Positions 33,723 to 42,339 of a DNA stretch of 47,977 nucleotides are shown piece after piece. This DNA comes from a virus: positions 1-47,977 of the IMG/VR virus record IMGVR_UViG_3300010885_043431; one strand, written 5' to 3'. The translations under genes were made by a program, and so were the position numbers. The notes beneath the pieces were generated by a model. The model was given only the letters and a program-made list of their open reading frames with translations. It made no database searches and was not told the DNA's origin. The stretch's first letter is position 1. Each line of letters begins with the position of its first letter.

Positions 33723-34274
33723 ATGGCTCTCAACTGCGACTGGGGACAAACCCCCGCATACAGCATCCTCAAGCCCCTGTGGGACAGCGATGCAGACATG
33801 AACGAACAGCGCCCGATTGTCCAACTGCTCAACGGCCTCATGACCGTGGGCATGTGGGTGCCCAACATCTGCTGTGTGCACATGGCAACGATGATGCCGT
33901 CGATCACACAGGACACGATCGCTGAGGTCTACGGCCGTATGCGAACGTGGGAAACCTTCCACGAGAAGGTCATGTTCACAAACGTGGGTGAGTATGACCC
34001 AGACACAGACACCTACACAGAGCCAGAGGATGCCCACAAGGGCTTTCCTCTGTCCCCGTACATGTTGTCTCTGTTCATCGGGTACAAGACCAACTGGGAC
34101 AGCATGACCCGCGCTCGCTGGGTCAAGTCCATGCGTGAGACCCCCGAGTTCGGCAAGTTCACAATCAAGCATGTGAACGCAACGATCGACATGTACGCCG
34201 ATGCATACACGAAGTGGGACAGCGAACACAACGACCCCACACAGAACAACATCGACGCATTCCTCAACGCCTGA
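33723..34274 (+). CDS. Hypothetical protein, 183 aa
   Basis: ATG at 33723 after AAAGGAGCCTGTC. Helical, rich in Met, Trp and Thr (MVPNICC-like core GMWVPNICCVHMATMM; GYKTNWDSMTRARWVKSM). No domain recognised. It is flanked on both sides by GC-rich hairpins, a pattern not seen around most neighbours. Confidence 0.68.
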   Translation: MALNCDWGQTPAYSILKPLWDSDADMNEQRPIVQLLNGLMTVGMWVPNICCVHMATMMPSITQDTIAEVYGRMRTWETFHEKVMFTNVGEYDPDTDTYTEPEDAHKGFPLSPYMLSLFIGYKTNWDSMTRARWVKSMRETPEFGKFTIKHVNATIDMYADAYTKWDSEHNDPTQNNIDAFLNA

Positions 34275-34287
34275 GGCATGCAACACA

Positions 34288-34338
34288 GCCCCGGGGGCAA
34301 TGACTGTCTCCGGGGCACGATCGCCACACAGAAGTGGC
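34288..34338 (+). repeat. Paired intergenic hairpins
   Basis: GCCCCGG/CCGGGGC with a 15-base loop (34288-34316), then GCCAC-ACAGAA-GTGGC (34323-34338), then AGAGAGG and the ATG at 34355. Same order of elements as at 33660-33707. Confidence 0.6.
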
Positions 34339-34354
34339 AGAGAGGCTCACAATC

Positions 34355-34858
34355 ATGAGCAAGCACATCAGTCCGTTCCAGCCCGAGGACAACATGCCTG
34401 ACACAGGCACGTTTGACCTACACCTAGGTGGCAGCACGTGGCTCAAGGGGTTCGACGTATACGCACAGAGCGACCTGTCAGGGTTCCTCGCTCACAATGG
34501 CTACAACGTGTTTGACCACATCGGTCAACACATGGGCTCGATTGACGGCGAGATCGAGGACACTGCGCGCCCTGTGGTGCAGTGGTACATCCGCGAGCAC
34601 GGCGCAGACGTTCTTGAGATACACGAAGACTTCAGTGACCTGTGCAGCAAGGTGCGTGTGCACCCTGACTACAGAGGTGGTGTGATCTGGTCTGTGGATG
34701 ACATCAAGATGGTCGCAGAGGAGTACAGCGTCAGCGCAGAGGCGCTTGACGAACTGGTAGACATGAGAGGCTGGGAAGACCTGTCCACACAGGACGGGTT
34801 TGAGCACAGTATGTACCCACAGGCAAATCAACTCACCAAAGAGGGAGACAAGGCATGA
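34355..34858 (+). CDS. Hypothetical protein, 167 aa
   Basis: MSKHISPFQPEDNMPDTG, then an acidic body (SIDGEIEDTARPVVQWYIREHGADVLEIHEDF). No cysteine cluster. Overlaps the next gene by 4 bases. Not recognised. Confidence 0.67.
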   Translation: MSKHISPFQPEDNMPDTGTFDLHLGGSTWLKGFDVYAQSDLSGFLAHNGYNVFDHIGQHMGSIDGEIEDTARPVVQWYIREHGADVLEIHEDFSDLCSKVRVHPDYRGGVIWSVDDIKMVAEEYSVSAEALDELVDMRGWEDLSTQDGFEHSMYPQANQLTKEGDKA

Positions 34859-35043
34859 GCAGGCGCTGGACAGGTGATGTTCAGTTTGTCGGTGACTACT
34901 TCGTGCTGCGCACCACTGTCACGGAGACAGAGGGCATGAGCGAAGAACAGGTCATTGACAAGGCAAACGAGCGCATGAAAGAACACTATGGCTGGGATGT
35001 GTTCGCGGCATGCAACGAGGCTGAAGTCGAGGAGTGGCACTAA
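34855..35043 (+). CDS. Hypothetical protein, 62 aa
   Basis: ATGA overlap with the preceding gene. A beta start (GDVQFVGDYFVLRTTVTET) then an acidic helix (QVIDKANERMKEHYGW). Unknown. Confidence 0.62.
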   Translation: MSRRWTGDVQFVGDYFVLRTTVTETEGMSEEQVIDKANERMKEHYGWDVFAACNEAEVEEWH

Positions 35044-35243
35044 TGTACAAGACTCTGTACACCTCAGAGAAAGTGCTTGTGCGTCAGCACATGCAGTCAT
35101 GGGAGACCTACAAGGTCACCGTGATACAGGACAGCGGGGTCAAGCGTACCCGCACATTCAGGGGCGAAACCGCGTGGAGCGACACAGAGCGTTTTGCAAC
35201 TGACCACGACATGGCAGCATGGGGCTGCACACAGGAGGCATGA
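35043..35243 (+). CDS. Hypothetical protein, 66 aa
   Basis: ATG shares its A with the preceding stop. Content MYKTLYTSEKVLVRQHMQSW then VIQDSGVKRTRTFRGE. Unknown. Confidence 0.62.
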   Translation: MYKTLYTSEKVLVRQHMQSWETYKVTVIQDSGVKRTRTFRGETAWSDTERFATDHDMAAWGCTQEA

Positions 35244-35244
35244 C

Positions 35245-35505
35245 ATGAGCACTGACCTCAACCCAGATGTGTGGATCAAGGATCTTGTCCACATCGAACA
35301 GAAGTATGGCCTGCTCACATTCGTACGTGCACGTGAGGATGTGGATGAGAAGATCGGCCGTGAAATCACGGACACAGAGTGGGACGCTGTGCGCTCGACT
35401 GTGGCATGGCGCAAGGGCAATGACTGTGAGTTCATCAACAGTCTTGTGAACGAGATCGTGTGGGACGCAATCACAGAAGCAAACATCAACAGAGAGGACA
35501 ACTAA
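35245..35505 (+). CDS. Hypothetical acidic protein, 86 aa
   Basis: ATG after AGGAGGCATGAC. Helical (WIKDLVHIEQKYGLLTFVRA, EKIGREITDTEWDAV). Unknown. Confidence 0.62.
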   Translation: MSTDLNPDVWIKDLVHIEQKYGLLTFVRAREDVDEKIGREITDTEWDAVRSTVAWRKGNDCEFINSLVNEIVWDAITEANINREDN

Positions 35506-35506
35506 C

Positions 35507-35848
35507 ATGTTCACTTACGCAATCATCTACGCAAATGGCACGGACAGCGTGTTCATGTCCGAAACCGTTCCTGACTACAACACGCTCAGGAAGGCTGTCG
35601 GGGGCTGGATCGAAGGTGTGGCACTTGTGGGTGTCACTGCCTACTGCAATGAGGAGGGCAAACTTGAGGGCTTGCCTGTCAATGCACTGGCCACACGCCT
35701 GGCACACAGGGATGAGGCAATCTACCCCAGTGACACAATCAACGGGGACATGATCGTGCTAGGCCCGCTAGACGACGAGGGTGAGTCCACTTCCCTGTCC
35801 GACGAGTGGATCAGGGTCAATCTCACCTCTGTGGGTCAGCTCGCATGA
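35507..35848 (+). CDS. DUF3846-like protein, 113 aa
   Basis: Order of features matches DUF3846: LRKAVGGWIEGVALVG, a YCNEEGKLEGLPVNALATRLA loop, then DTINGDMIVLGP. These are small cytosolic phage/plasmid proteins of unknown function. GAGAGGA ribosome site. Confidence 0.7.
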   Translation: MFTYAIIYANGTDSVFMSETVPDYNTLRKAVGGWIEGVALVGVTAYCNEEGKLEGLPVNALATRLAHRDEAIYPSDTINGDMIVLGPLDDEGESTSLSDEWIRVNLTSVGQLA

Positions 35849-36042
35849 GCGCCATGAAGGCAGCCACAATCATGTGGGTCGTGATCGAGTGTGACCCCAA
35901 GGGTCAGGGCGCAGACGCACCCATGACTGTTTACGGTGTGTTCAGCACAGAGGAGGAGGCTCTTGACTACCTCGCAGAGACACGCAACGACAACCCCGAC
36001 AGGGGCGACGGATGGACAACCGCGCCCCATGTCATCTTCTAA
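35845..36042 (+). CDS. Hypothetical protein, 65 aa
   Basis: ATGA overlap. IMWVVIECDPKGQ, then VYGVFSTEEEALDYLAETRND, a ferredoxin-like beta-alpha pattern. Unknown. Confidence 0.62.
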   Translation: MSAMKAATIMWVVIECDPKGQGADAPMTVYGVFSTEEEALDYLAETRNDNPDRGDGWTTAPHVIF

Positions 36043-36061
36043 GTCCATGGAGGACAATCAC

Positions 36062-36526
36062 ATGACAGAGGACAATCTCGACGCAATGCCCATGAGCAAT
36101 CACACGATCCTTGTGGCATTCGTTGTGCCCGGTGTCGCTCGTGAGCATGCCTGCCTACGCTTGCAGGACATACTGGCACGTGCGTATGGCTGGGCAGGGG
36201 ACAAAGAGGACAACGAAGTCCAACTGTGCATCGATGAGGCATGGTTCCCGAATGATGAGTGTGTGAACCCACACTCGTCAGAGCGTGCGATCTGGCAGCG
36301 CGATGTCACTGCACAGGATCTGATCCGTGCAGAGATGCACAAGATCGTGCCCACAGACCCCACAGAGTACGACCGCAAGTATGCGGAGGTGCGACAGGGT
36401 GAGCCTGTGCTCACGCTGTGGGAGCACGGCATCGAGGACAGCGCACATGCGGCCGCAGAACAGGTGGCCACGCTTGCGTATGGCTTGCGGCTTGCGATCA
36501 TGAAGTCGCTGGACCCGCATAGTTGA
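36062..36526 (+). CDS. Hypothetical protein, 154 aa
   Basis: GGAGGACAATCAC before the ATG. MSNHTILVAFVVPGVAREHACLRLQDIL looks like the beginning of an alpha/beta domain. A helical end HAAAEQVATLAYGLRLAIMK. Unknown. Confidence 0.65.
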   Translation: MTEDNLDAMPMSNHTILVAFVVPGVAREHACLRLQDILARAYGWAGDKEDNEVQLCIDEAWFPNDECVNPHSSERAIWQRDVTAQDLIRAEMHKIVPTDPTEYDRKYAEVRQGEPVLTLWEHGIEDSAHAAAEQVATLAYGLRLAIMKSLDPHS

Positions 36527-36533
36527 GCCAAAG

Positions 36534-36561
36534 TTGCGGGATGCTGTCCCGCTGTGATAAT
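36534..36561 (+). promoter_or_regulatory. Promoter TTGCGG-16-GATAAT with internal dyad
   Basis: -35 TTGCGG (36534) and -10 GATAAT (36556), spacing 16. A perfect dyad, GCGGGA-TGCTG-TCCCGC, covers the spacer and part of the -35, where a regulator could sit. It drives the GP88-like gene at 36671. Confidence 0.55.
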
Positions 36562-36670
36562 CTCAACATCTCCCCTCAGGACAGCCCCGTCATCGACTCA
36601 CGTCGGTGGCGGGGTCTCTCTGAGACACACAAAGTGTGCAACAGATGCACACAGAGCCCAAGGAGGGCGT

Positions 36671-37411
36671 ATGACGTACAAGCTTCTGTCCACAAACAAT
36701 CAGAAGTTCGGCAAGTCGAACGGCAAACACACCTACATGATCGCGGGACTTTCGCTGTCCCCGGCCAGTCGATCTGGCTACAACGTATGCAAGCACAGCA
36801 CAGGCGTGTGTCGCTTGTGTTGTGTGGCTGACTCTGGCGGTGGCCGCTGGGCTGCCGCACAGGCGGCTCGCATCCGCAAGACGCGCATGTTCTTTGAGGA
36901 TCGCGACACGTTCGCACAGACCCTTGCAGATGACCTGCGTAACTTCGCACGTCTGACTGCGAAGAAGGGACACAAGCCCGCTGTGCGGCTCAACACGTTC
37001 AGTGACATTCCATGGGAGCGTGTGCCCCTCACGATTGACGGTCAAAGCACGACTGTCATCGATGCGTTCGCAGACACGATCACGTTCTACGACTACACGA
37101 AGTACCCGTGCACAGCACGGCCGAGCACAGACGAGTATCACCTGACGTACAGCGCATCAGGTGAGAACACAGACAGGTGCAAGGCTGCGCTGGCTGAGGG
37201 TTACAACGTGGCTGTCGTGTTCGACACAAAGCCCAGTCACGCCCTGCCCAGCACGTACTGGGACGGCGTGAGTGTGGTTGACGGTGACAAGGACGACCTG
37301 CGATTCCTTGACCCTCACGGGGTCATCATCGGGCTTCGCGCCAAGCACACACTACGCAGCAACATGGACACATCGTTTGTGTTCAGCGCCAACATCACAC
37401 AGGAGGTGTGA
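36671..37411 (+). CDS. GP88-like phage protein, 246 aa
   Basis: Starts MTYKLLSTNNQKFGKSNG, followed by YNVCKHSTGVCRLCCVADSGG near residues 38-55, a Cys-rich signature of the 'gene product 88' family of actinobacteriophages. Further family features are AARIRKTRMFFEDRDTFAQTLADDL, a VRLNTFSDIPWERV segment and KYPCTARPSTDEYHLTYSASGEN. The function of the family is unknown to me. It has its own promoter and a 100-base leader with a small GTCTC/GAGAC hairpin, so it is probably regulated separately. Confidence 0.75.
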   Translation: MTYKLLSTNNQKFGKSNGKHTYMIAGLSLSPASRSGYNVCKHSTGVCRLCCVADSGGGRWAAAQAARIRKTRMFFEDRDTFAQTLADDLRNFARLTAKKGHKPAVRLNTFSDIPWERVPLTIDGQSTTVIDAFADTITFYDYTKYPCTARPSTDEYHLTYSASGENTDRCKAALAEGYNVAVVFDTKPSHALPSTYWDGVSVVDGDKDDLRFLDPHGVIIGLRAKHTLRSNMDTSFVFSANITQEV

Positions 37412-37412
37412 C

Positions 37413-37643
37413 ATGACCGAGGACAGCAAGGACACTCGGAGCGAGTACACGACGTACACGATCGTGGTACGCAATGACACTGACATCATCGGCGAGGCAC
37501 TTGACCTCTGTGCGGATGGTGTTCAGTTTGTGTGGGCAGACGACGGCGTGTCCCCCAGCGCATTCGCACTGGGCGCAGACCCCACGTCGTGGGACAGGGA
37601 ACCCACTGACACATACCCGCCAGAGCCGGACGAGGAGGTCTGA
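37413..37643 (+). CDS. Hypothetical acidic protein, 76 aa
   Basis: AGGAGGTGTGAC precedes the ATG. TYTIVVRNDTDIIGEALDLCADGVQFVW then an acidic Pro-rich tail. Unknown. Confidence 0.62.
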   Translation: MTEDSKDTRSEYTTYTIVVRNDTDIIGEALDLCADGVQFVWADDGVSPSAFALGADPTSWDREPTDTYPPEPDEEV

Positions 37644-37644
37644 C

Positions 37645-37881
37645 ATGGACAAGAAGTTCCATCAGATGACAGACGAGGAACAGTACGACAGCCTCGTGGA
37701 GAGGCTGCGTGCCATGGACGTGAAGACACACGGCCTGCCCAGGGACACGTACTACGTGTTGCAGTACTCATGGGACGCAATGAGGCACAAGCGACGTGAA
37801 CTCGTCAGTGTCATAGACGAGCTCACGACACTCATGGAGTGGCAATCAACATCCCAACAGGAGGGACAAGACAATGACTGA
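37645..37881 (+). CDS. Hypothetical helical protein, 78 aa
   Basis: GAGGAGGTCTGAC ribosome site. Two helices, MTDEEQYDSLVERLRAM and KRRELVSVIDELTTLMEW. Unknown. Confidence 0.62.
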   Translation: MDKKFHQMTDEEQYDSLVERLRAMDVKTHGLPRDTYYVLQYSWDAMRHKRRELVSVIDELTTLMEWQSTSQQEGQDND

Positions 37882-38185
37882 CAACAAGACAAACTTCGGA
37901 GACACAATCGTGTCTGATCACACAACTTCGACACATCGCGTTGTTGTGATTTCGCCACGTGACACACCCGGTCATGTGTGGGTTGTGTTCAACAACCTGA
38001 TAGGTGAGTACAGGATGGAGATGCGTATGCCACCTCTTGGCAGGCACGACTCTTGGCACTTTCGCAATGCCCTAGAGGGGATCATCAGATGGGCAGACAA
38101 CGAGTCCTTCCCAGCACGTGATGACTTCAAGATGCGCGTGGCACGTGAGCGCATGGAACAGGAAGCACAGGAGGATCAGTCGTGA
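37874..38185 (+). CDS. Hypothetical protein, 103 aa
   Basis: 8-base overlap upstream. Beta-rich start (HRVVVISPRDTPGHVWVVFNN), then a helical charged end. Overlaps the next gene by 4 bases. Confidence 0.62.
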   Translation: MTDNKTNFGDTIVSDHTTSTHRVVVISPRDTPGHVWVVFNNLIGEYRMEMRMPPLGRHDSWHFRNALEGIIRWADNESFPARDDFKMRVARERMEQEAQEDQS

Positions 38186-38505
38186 CTGCGGTCATGCAAA
38201 TCCCCACACCTGAGGGTGTGCCCGTCACTGGCACGCTACGTGCTGACGGTGGCTGGGATATCGGCGAGCACTGTACCCACTGTGGGTGCGACGTGTCGTG
38301 GGGCTCAGGCCTGTACGTCAATCGCATCCCGTCTGGGTGGTCAGAGGGCCTGGGCAGCCCGGAACTGGTGGGGTACATGTGTGCTCAGTGCCAGACGCTG
38401 ACATGCGAGACCTGCAACGAAGAGACACTGGACTACAGCATGAGGGCTGAAGGCGGTGTGGTCTGCGATGAGTGTGCAGACAAGGAGGGTTTGTTCGATG
38501 AGTAA
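38182..38505 (+). CDS. Double zinc-binding protein, 107 aa
   Basis: GTG start. Cysteine pairs CTHCGCD, CAQC, CETCNE and CDECAD give enough ligands for two zinc ions, LIM or ring-like in spacing. Found between two unknowns. It is one of about ten zinc-ribbon genes in the window. Confidence 0.7.
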   Translation: MTAVMQIPTPEGVPVTGTLRADGGWDIGEHCTHCGCDVSWGSGLYVNRIPSGWSEGLGSPELVGYMCAQCQTLTCETCNEETLDYSMRAEGGVVCDECADKEGLFDE

Positions 38506-38899
38506 CATGGACGTTGTATTCTGGGCCTCTGCCGCTGACTGTTCACACGGCGCATGTGCAAGAGAAGACCTCATCATTGTCAAGCACAGCGAGCTCATGC
38601 CTGATGACGTGCGTGGCCTTGATGAGGCATACGAACAGTCGGACGATGGACAGGTCGTTGACATCCTCAGGGCTGTCAGCGAGCGGCCTGCTCCTGCGCC
38701 AATGCATGACCCTGTGGTGCCCGAGGATGTGTTCCGGGACGTGATCGAATACATGGGCAGAAAGCATGCCCCCTACACAGGAGACGTTGAGGGGATCAGC
38801 ACAAGCCTGTCCTCGTTCGACGTGACCTACAGGGACGGCACAATCCTCCGCGTTCACATGAACGTGGAGACACACGCAAACCGCGATCACGCGGACTGA
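38498..38899 (+). CDS. Hypothetical acidic protein, 133 aa
   Basis: The start overlaps the preceding gene. VEYM-type helix (VFRDVIEYMGRKHAPYTG) and acidic stretch (DDVRGLDEAYEQSDDG). Unknown. Confidence 0.62.
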   Translation: MSNMDVVFWASAADCSHGACAREDLIIVKHSELMPDDVRGLDEAYEQSDDGQVVDILRAVSERPAPAPMHDPVVPEDVFRDVIEYMGRKHAPYTGDVEGISTSLSSFDVTYRDGTILRVHMNVETHANRDHAD

Positions 38900-38916
38900 C
38901 CAAGGAGGTCAATCAC

Positions 38917-39243
38917 ATGAACGAGTACAGGATCGAAGCGACCATACGCCGTGTCAATCATGAAATGTTCATGCACAGGAATGGGCTGGACATGCTCGTG
39001 GAAGACGTTGAGTGTCTGACCCCCTATCTGTCCAAGGACAGGGAGTCTTTCTGTTGCTCAGAAAAGCGCTTTCACATGATGGAGTCCGTGGGCTCTAGCA
39101 ACCGTGTGCACATGGGGAGCATCACATGCGTCGTGGAGTGCGATCCCATCGACGAAGAGGATCTGTTGATCCTGTTGGACATGATCGCAAGCAAACACAC
39201 AAGCAGCCACAGCATTGAGGCAATCACCAAGGAGGTGCAGTAG
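38917..39243 (+). CDS. Hypothetical protein, 108 aa
   Basis: AAGGAGGTCAATC precedes the ATG. Contains FCCSEKRFHM and ITCVVECDPIDEEDLLILLDMI. Unknown. Confidence 0.63.
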   Translation: MNEYRIEATIRRVNHEMFMHRNGLDMLVEDVECLTPYLSKDRESFCCSEKRFHMMESVGSSNRVHMGSITCVVECDPIDEEDLLILLDMIASKHTSSHSIEAITKEVQ

Positions 39244-39245
39244 TC

Positions 39246-39803
39246 ATGGGTTACACAACTACATTCGGCGGGGCATTCACGATCGAGCCCCCGCTCAACA
39301 AGCATGAGGTCAAGTACCTCAACAAACTCAACGACACACGCCGTATGTCCAGGAGCAAAGGCCCCTACTACGTGGACGGCGCAGGCTTTGCCGGACAAGA
39401 CAGTGAGCCAGATATCCTTGACTACAATGTCCCGCCTGAGGGTCAGCCCAGCCTGTGGTGTGCGTGGACGGTCTCCGATGACGGCACCCGCATCATGTGG
39501 GACGAGCGTGAGAAGGCATACTGCATGGATGAGTGGCTGTCCTACATCATCGAACACTTCCTGAAGCCCGGTGCTGTCACAAGCGAGCTTGAGGTCATTG
39601 GCAGTGAGGCTTGGGTCAATGGGCCACAGTTTGCGCACTTCACGTACGATCACATCGTGAATGGCACTGTGACTGCCAGCGGCGAAGACCCAGGTGATCT
39701 GTGGGTGCTCATGGTGGAAGACAACGTTGTCCACATTGGATACTCAGTCATCAACTTTGTCACACCTGAGGGTCGTGTTCTGACTGCGAAGGAGACGTGG
39801 TGA
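39246..39803 (+). CDS. Conserved phage protein of unknown function, 185 aa
   Basis: MGYTTTFGGAFTIEPPLNKHEVKYLNKLNDTRRM, then PSLWCAWTVSDDGTRIMWDEREKAY and WLSYIIEHFLKPG. This MGY-start, double-Trp pattern recurs in actinobacteriophage and other phage genomes without known function. Ribosome site AAGGAGG. Confidence 0.7.
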   Translation: MGYTTTFGGAFTIEPPLNKHEVKYLNKLNDTRRMSRSKGPYYVDGAGFAGQDSEPDILDYNVPPEGQPSLWCAWTVSDDGTRIMWDEREKAYCMDEWLSYIIEHFLKPGAVTSELEVIGSEAWVNGPQFAHFTYDHIVNGTVTASGEDPGDLWVLMVEDNVVHIGYSVINFVTPEGRVLTAKETW

Positions 39804-40045
39804 GCGGGCTGGCCACAGTCACGCTGCGCTGGGAGGTCTTTCACACCTTTCAGGTGGCTGTAGACAATGTGGAAGAGGCACAGGCAGCGGCCACAAACGA
39901 GTGGCGCGATCTCATTGGCTGCCAAACGTACAACGGGCAAACGCCCGCCATGTTGGACACGGACGAGGGTGATGCGGTTCCCACGTGGGAGCCAACTGAT
40001 GCTGTCCATGTCTCATGGGACCCAATCACAGAGGTGGAATCATGA
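39800..40045 (+). CDS. Hypothetical protein, 81 aa
   Basis: GTG overlapping the preceding stop (GTGA). WEVFHTFQVAVDNVEEAQAAATNEW suggests a beta-alpha unit. Unknown. Confidence 0.6.
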   Translation: MSGLATVTLRWEVFHTFQVAVDNVEEAQAAATNEWRDLIGCQTYNGQTPAMLDTDEGDAVPTWEPTDAVHVSWDPITEVES

Positions 40046-40497
40046 CCCGCTACGCAAAAGTCTATGGCCGGGGCCTGACACAGGAGATCGTGCAGGCTTA
40101 CCTGCCCAGCAACTACGAGGTTAGAGGCACACACGAAGACGGCGCGATTGTCATCTGTGGTGTTGACAACCTTGGGTGGACACTTGACGACTACGTGATC
40201 CCGCGTTTGGCAAGTGGTAACTACACCGCACATGAGGCCACACAGGATGACCTAGACGAGGTCAGTGTGGGTCTGTGCTATCGCTGCCATGAGATCATTG
40301 AGGAGTTCAGCCTCACTGGTGGCGAGCCCAACATGTGGAAGGACAGTCAAGGCTCTGTGGCATGCGCGGAATGGCATGGCCATGATGAGAATGGCTGGTA
40401 CGCTCCCATGCACAGTCCTGTAGATGACAAGGATCAGACTGTGATACGAGACAGCGATGACAGCTGTCTACAACAACACATTGCCAAGGAGGCATGA
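40042..40497 (+). CDS. Hypothetical protein with Cys/His pairs, 151 aa
   Basis: ATGA overlap. Segments AKVYGRGLTQEIVQAYLPSNYEV, CYRCHEIIEEF and CAEWHGHDENGWYAPMH carry three cysteines and several histidines for a possible metal site. Confidence 0.63.
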   Translation: MTRYAKVYGRGLTQEIVQAYLPSNYEVRGTHEDGAIVICGVDNLGWTLDDYVIPRLASGNYTAHEATQDDLDEVSVGLCYRCHEIIEEFSLTGGEPNMWKDSQGSVACAEWHGHDENGWYAPMHSPVDDKDQTVIRDSDDSCLQQHIAKEA

Positions 40498-40498
40498 C

Positions 40499-40816
40499 AT
40501 GGAAAAGACAGACCGCAACAGGTACAAGGTTGTCAAGCAGACATGGGATCGCCCATGCGAGCACCCCGACTGCGACACGCTGCATCGCAGCCGTGCACGT
40601 TTCAACTGGGTGTCTGTGAGCTATGCGATTGACGGGCGCTCGCGCCACGAATCGTGGCATGAGGTCAAAGACACTGAGTGGATCATCATTGACAAGCTCA
40701 CAGATGAGCGTGCGTTTGACGGTGGTGCTTACGACACCCGACATGAGGCCAAGTACTTCCTAGACCTGAACCTCAAGTGGCTGTGCACCGAGGCTCTTCG
40801 GGCGGCAGCCGTATGA
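40499..40816 (+). CDS. Hypothetical protein, 105 aa
   Basis: AAGGAGGCATGAC precedes the ATG. DRPCEHPDCDTLHRSRARF carries a C-x4-C knot. The end is HEAKYFLDLNLKWLCTEAL. Unknown. Confidence 0.63.
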   Translation: MEKTDRNRYKVVKQTWDRPCEHPDCDTLHRSRARFNWVSVSYAIDGRSRHESWHEVKDTEWIIIDKLTDERAFDGGAYDTRHEAKYFLDLNLKWLCTEALRAAAV

Positions 40817-41061
40817 ACATGACATTCGGCCAGGCGCTAGAGCGCACGTTGTTTGCTGTGGCAATCCTGTTTGCAGTTCTGTGGCTGTGGGGCAAGTTCA
40901 CCACCAAGCCAGACCTGTACGTCAAGCCACCCGCAAACGTGGTACACGATCGCTGCGAGTACGTCAGTGATGGACAACCTTTCTACATCGGTGATGACGA
41001 CAGAACAGACATCGATGCAAACAACAATGGGATCGCATGCGAACCCGAGGACATGAGGTAG
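40813..41061 (+). CDS. Membrane-anchored Excalibur-like protein, 82 aa
   Basis: One transmembrane helix (LFAVAILFAVLWLWG) then an outside segment CEYVSDGQPFY and DIDANNNGIACEPED, close to the Excalibur calcium-binding motif (D-x-D-x-x-G-x-xCE) found in surface proteins of actinobacteria and bacilli. Confidence 0.68.
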   Translation: MNMTFGQALERTLFAVAILFAVLWLWGKFTTKPDLYVKPPANVVHDRCEYVSDGQPFYIGDDDRTDIDANNNGIACEPEDMR

Positions 41062-41065
41062 GCAC

Positions 41066-41539
41066 ATGCCACAGCTTCACATGGTCATGGGTCTGCCACA
41101 AGCAGGCAAGACCGAATACGCAGACACGACAATCAACATCCCAGATGACGCAAGCCTTGTGGGGATCGAGTCCTACAGCAGGGACACGTCAGGTGGGCCA
41201 CGCATGACAAACGATGCGTGGGAGGACATCTACCGTGACATCAACTCGTCCTTTACACAGGGCGAGCACGTTGTGGTTGACGGCAACAACACACAGTCGT
41301 ACAGCCGCAAGGAGATCCTCATGAAGGCGCGTGAGTTCGGTGTAGAACGCACCGTGCTGCACGTGCTGTGCACGCCACCAAGCGTGTGCTACAAGCGGCT
41401 ACAGGCCGCATCGCAGGACAGGTCAAGCACGGGTAAGACAATCCGTCATCAGACCGACATGTTCTTCAGGTCGATGTCAGAGATCCCACACGAAGGATGG
41501 GATCACATCATCTACACACAAGGAGAAGCAGATGTTTGA
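41066..41539 (+). CDS. P-loop kinase, polynucleotide-kinase-like
   Basis: 157 aa. GLPQAGKTEYA near residue 9 is Walker A. EHVVVDGNNTQSYSRKEIL supplies the acidic Walker-B-like strand, and LHVLCTPPSVCYKRLQAAS is the following strand and LID-type helix. This matches small AAA/PNK-type kinases of phages, which phosphorylate nucleic-acid 5' ends or nucleotides. No phosphatase domain is attached. A tRNA or RNA repair role is possible but not shown. Confidence 0.82.
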   Translation: MPQLHMVMGLPQAGKTEYADTTINIPDDASLVGIESYSRDTSGGPRMTNDAWEDIYRDINSSFTQGEHVVVDGNNTQSYSRKEILMKAREFGVERTVLHVLCTPPSVCYKRLQAASQDRSSTGKTIRHQTDMFFRSMSEIPHEGWDHIIYTQGEADV

Positions 41540-41627
41540 TGAGATTTTTTCCGGGCCACAGGGAATATTTGTGTTCGGCGCACTACTGCTGTTGATCGCG
41601 TTAGTACTCACAAAAGACAGGCACTAG
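41532..41627 (+). CDS. 31-aa membrane protein
   Basis: The ATG overlaps the kinase end by 8 bases. One hydrophobic helix (GIFVFGALLLLIALVL) between MFDEIFSGPQ and a basic TKDRH. Small phage membrane proteins of this kind include holins and anchors. No stronger call. Confidence 0.55.
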   Translation: MFDEIFSGPQGIFVFGALLLLIALVLTKDRH

Positions 41628-41639
41628 GAGGTGCACGCA

Positions 41640-42053
41640 ATGACTGAGAACAAACCCGTTCGCAGGTACAAGTACGGATTCTCTCCGTGTTACATGAACG
41701 CGGAGATGGACAAGTTCGTACACAAGCTCATCCCCACACTTCTGCGTAAACTCGCAGACAGACTTGAGCGCACATCGCCACGTTGGGGACTTGGCGCACA
41801 ACTAACCGCAAGGAGAAATGCTTTGACCACTACAATCACAGACTGGCAGATCAAAGAGTCGCTAGGTGGACACCTAGGCAGGCGCAGTTATCTGTGCACC
41901 TGGGCCAATGGTGTGTGTCAACGATTCAGCGCAGACACCTCACGTGAGGCTCGGCGAATCGCAATCGAGTGGGCTGTGCGCTTTGAGATGAGCCCCACTC
42001 GCAGAGCAAACCCCGTGTTCGTCACGTGGGACAAGGAGACTCAGCATGGCTAA
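41640..42053 (+). CDS. Hypothetical basic protein, 137 aa
   Basis: AGGAGGTGCACGCA precedes the ATG. Basic helical body (VHKLIPTLLRKLADRLERTS, ARRIAIEWAVRFEM). Unknown. Confidence 0.63.
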   Translation: MTENKPVRRYKYGFSPCYMNAEMDKFVHKLIPTLLRKLADRLERTSPRWGLGAQLTARRNALTTTITDWQIKESLGGHLGRRSYLCTWANGVCQRFSADTSREARRIAIEWAVRFEMSPTRRANPVFVTWDKETQHG

Positions 42054-42300
42054 GGCAAACGACAAGCGTCGCCGCAAGGCATGGCTCACACGGGTCATGC
42101 GTGGCAACGCAAAGATGGGCAATCCAATGCCCGGATACTCCAAGCTGTACACACAGCCGCAGCCCAAGGGCTGGGAGCTGTCCAGTGCACTCGCAGCACG
42201 TGGTGCTGCACTGCGTGATGAGGTGGACGCGATCGCCAAGAGCATGGGCGACACGTTACCCAAGCCACGCACCCACACGACCCCCAATCGCTGGTTCTAG
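42046..42300 (+). CDS. Hypothetical basic protein, 84 aa
   Basis: 8-base overlap with the gene before. MAKANDKRRRKAWLTRVMRG, a lysine/arginine-rich start, and a helix LAARGAALRDEVDAIAKSM. Unknown. Confidence 0.63.
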   Translation: MAKANDKRRRKAWLTRVMRGNAKMGNPMPGYSKLYTQPQPKGWELSSALAARGAALRDEVDAIAKSMGDTLPKPRTHTTPNRWF

Positions 42301-42339
42301 CCAGCATCTGGCTCTGCTGCAGGGTTTGTCGGTTGCCAT

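Noticed and set aside
33030-34286. Minus-strand 418-aa frame opposite several small plus genes
   Set aside because: The plus genes have clear ribosome sites and two have recognisable motifs. The minus frame has Val/Cys/His-rich shadow composition.
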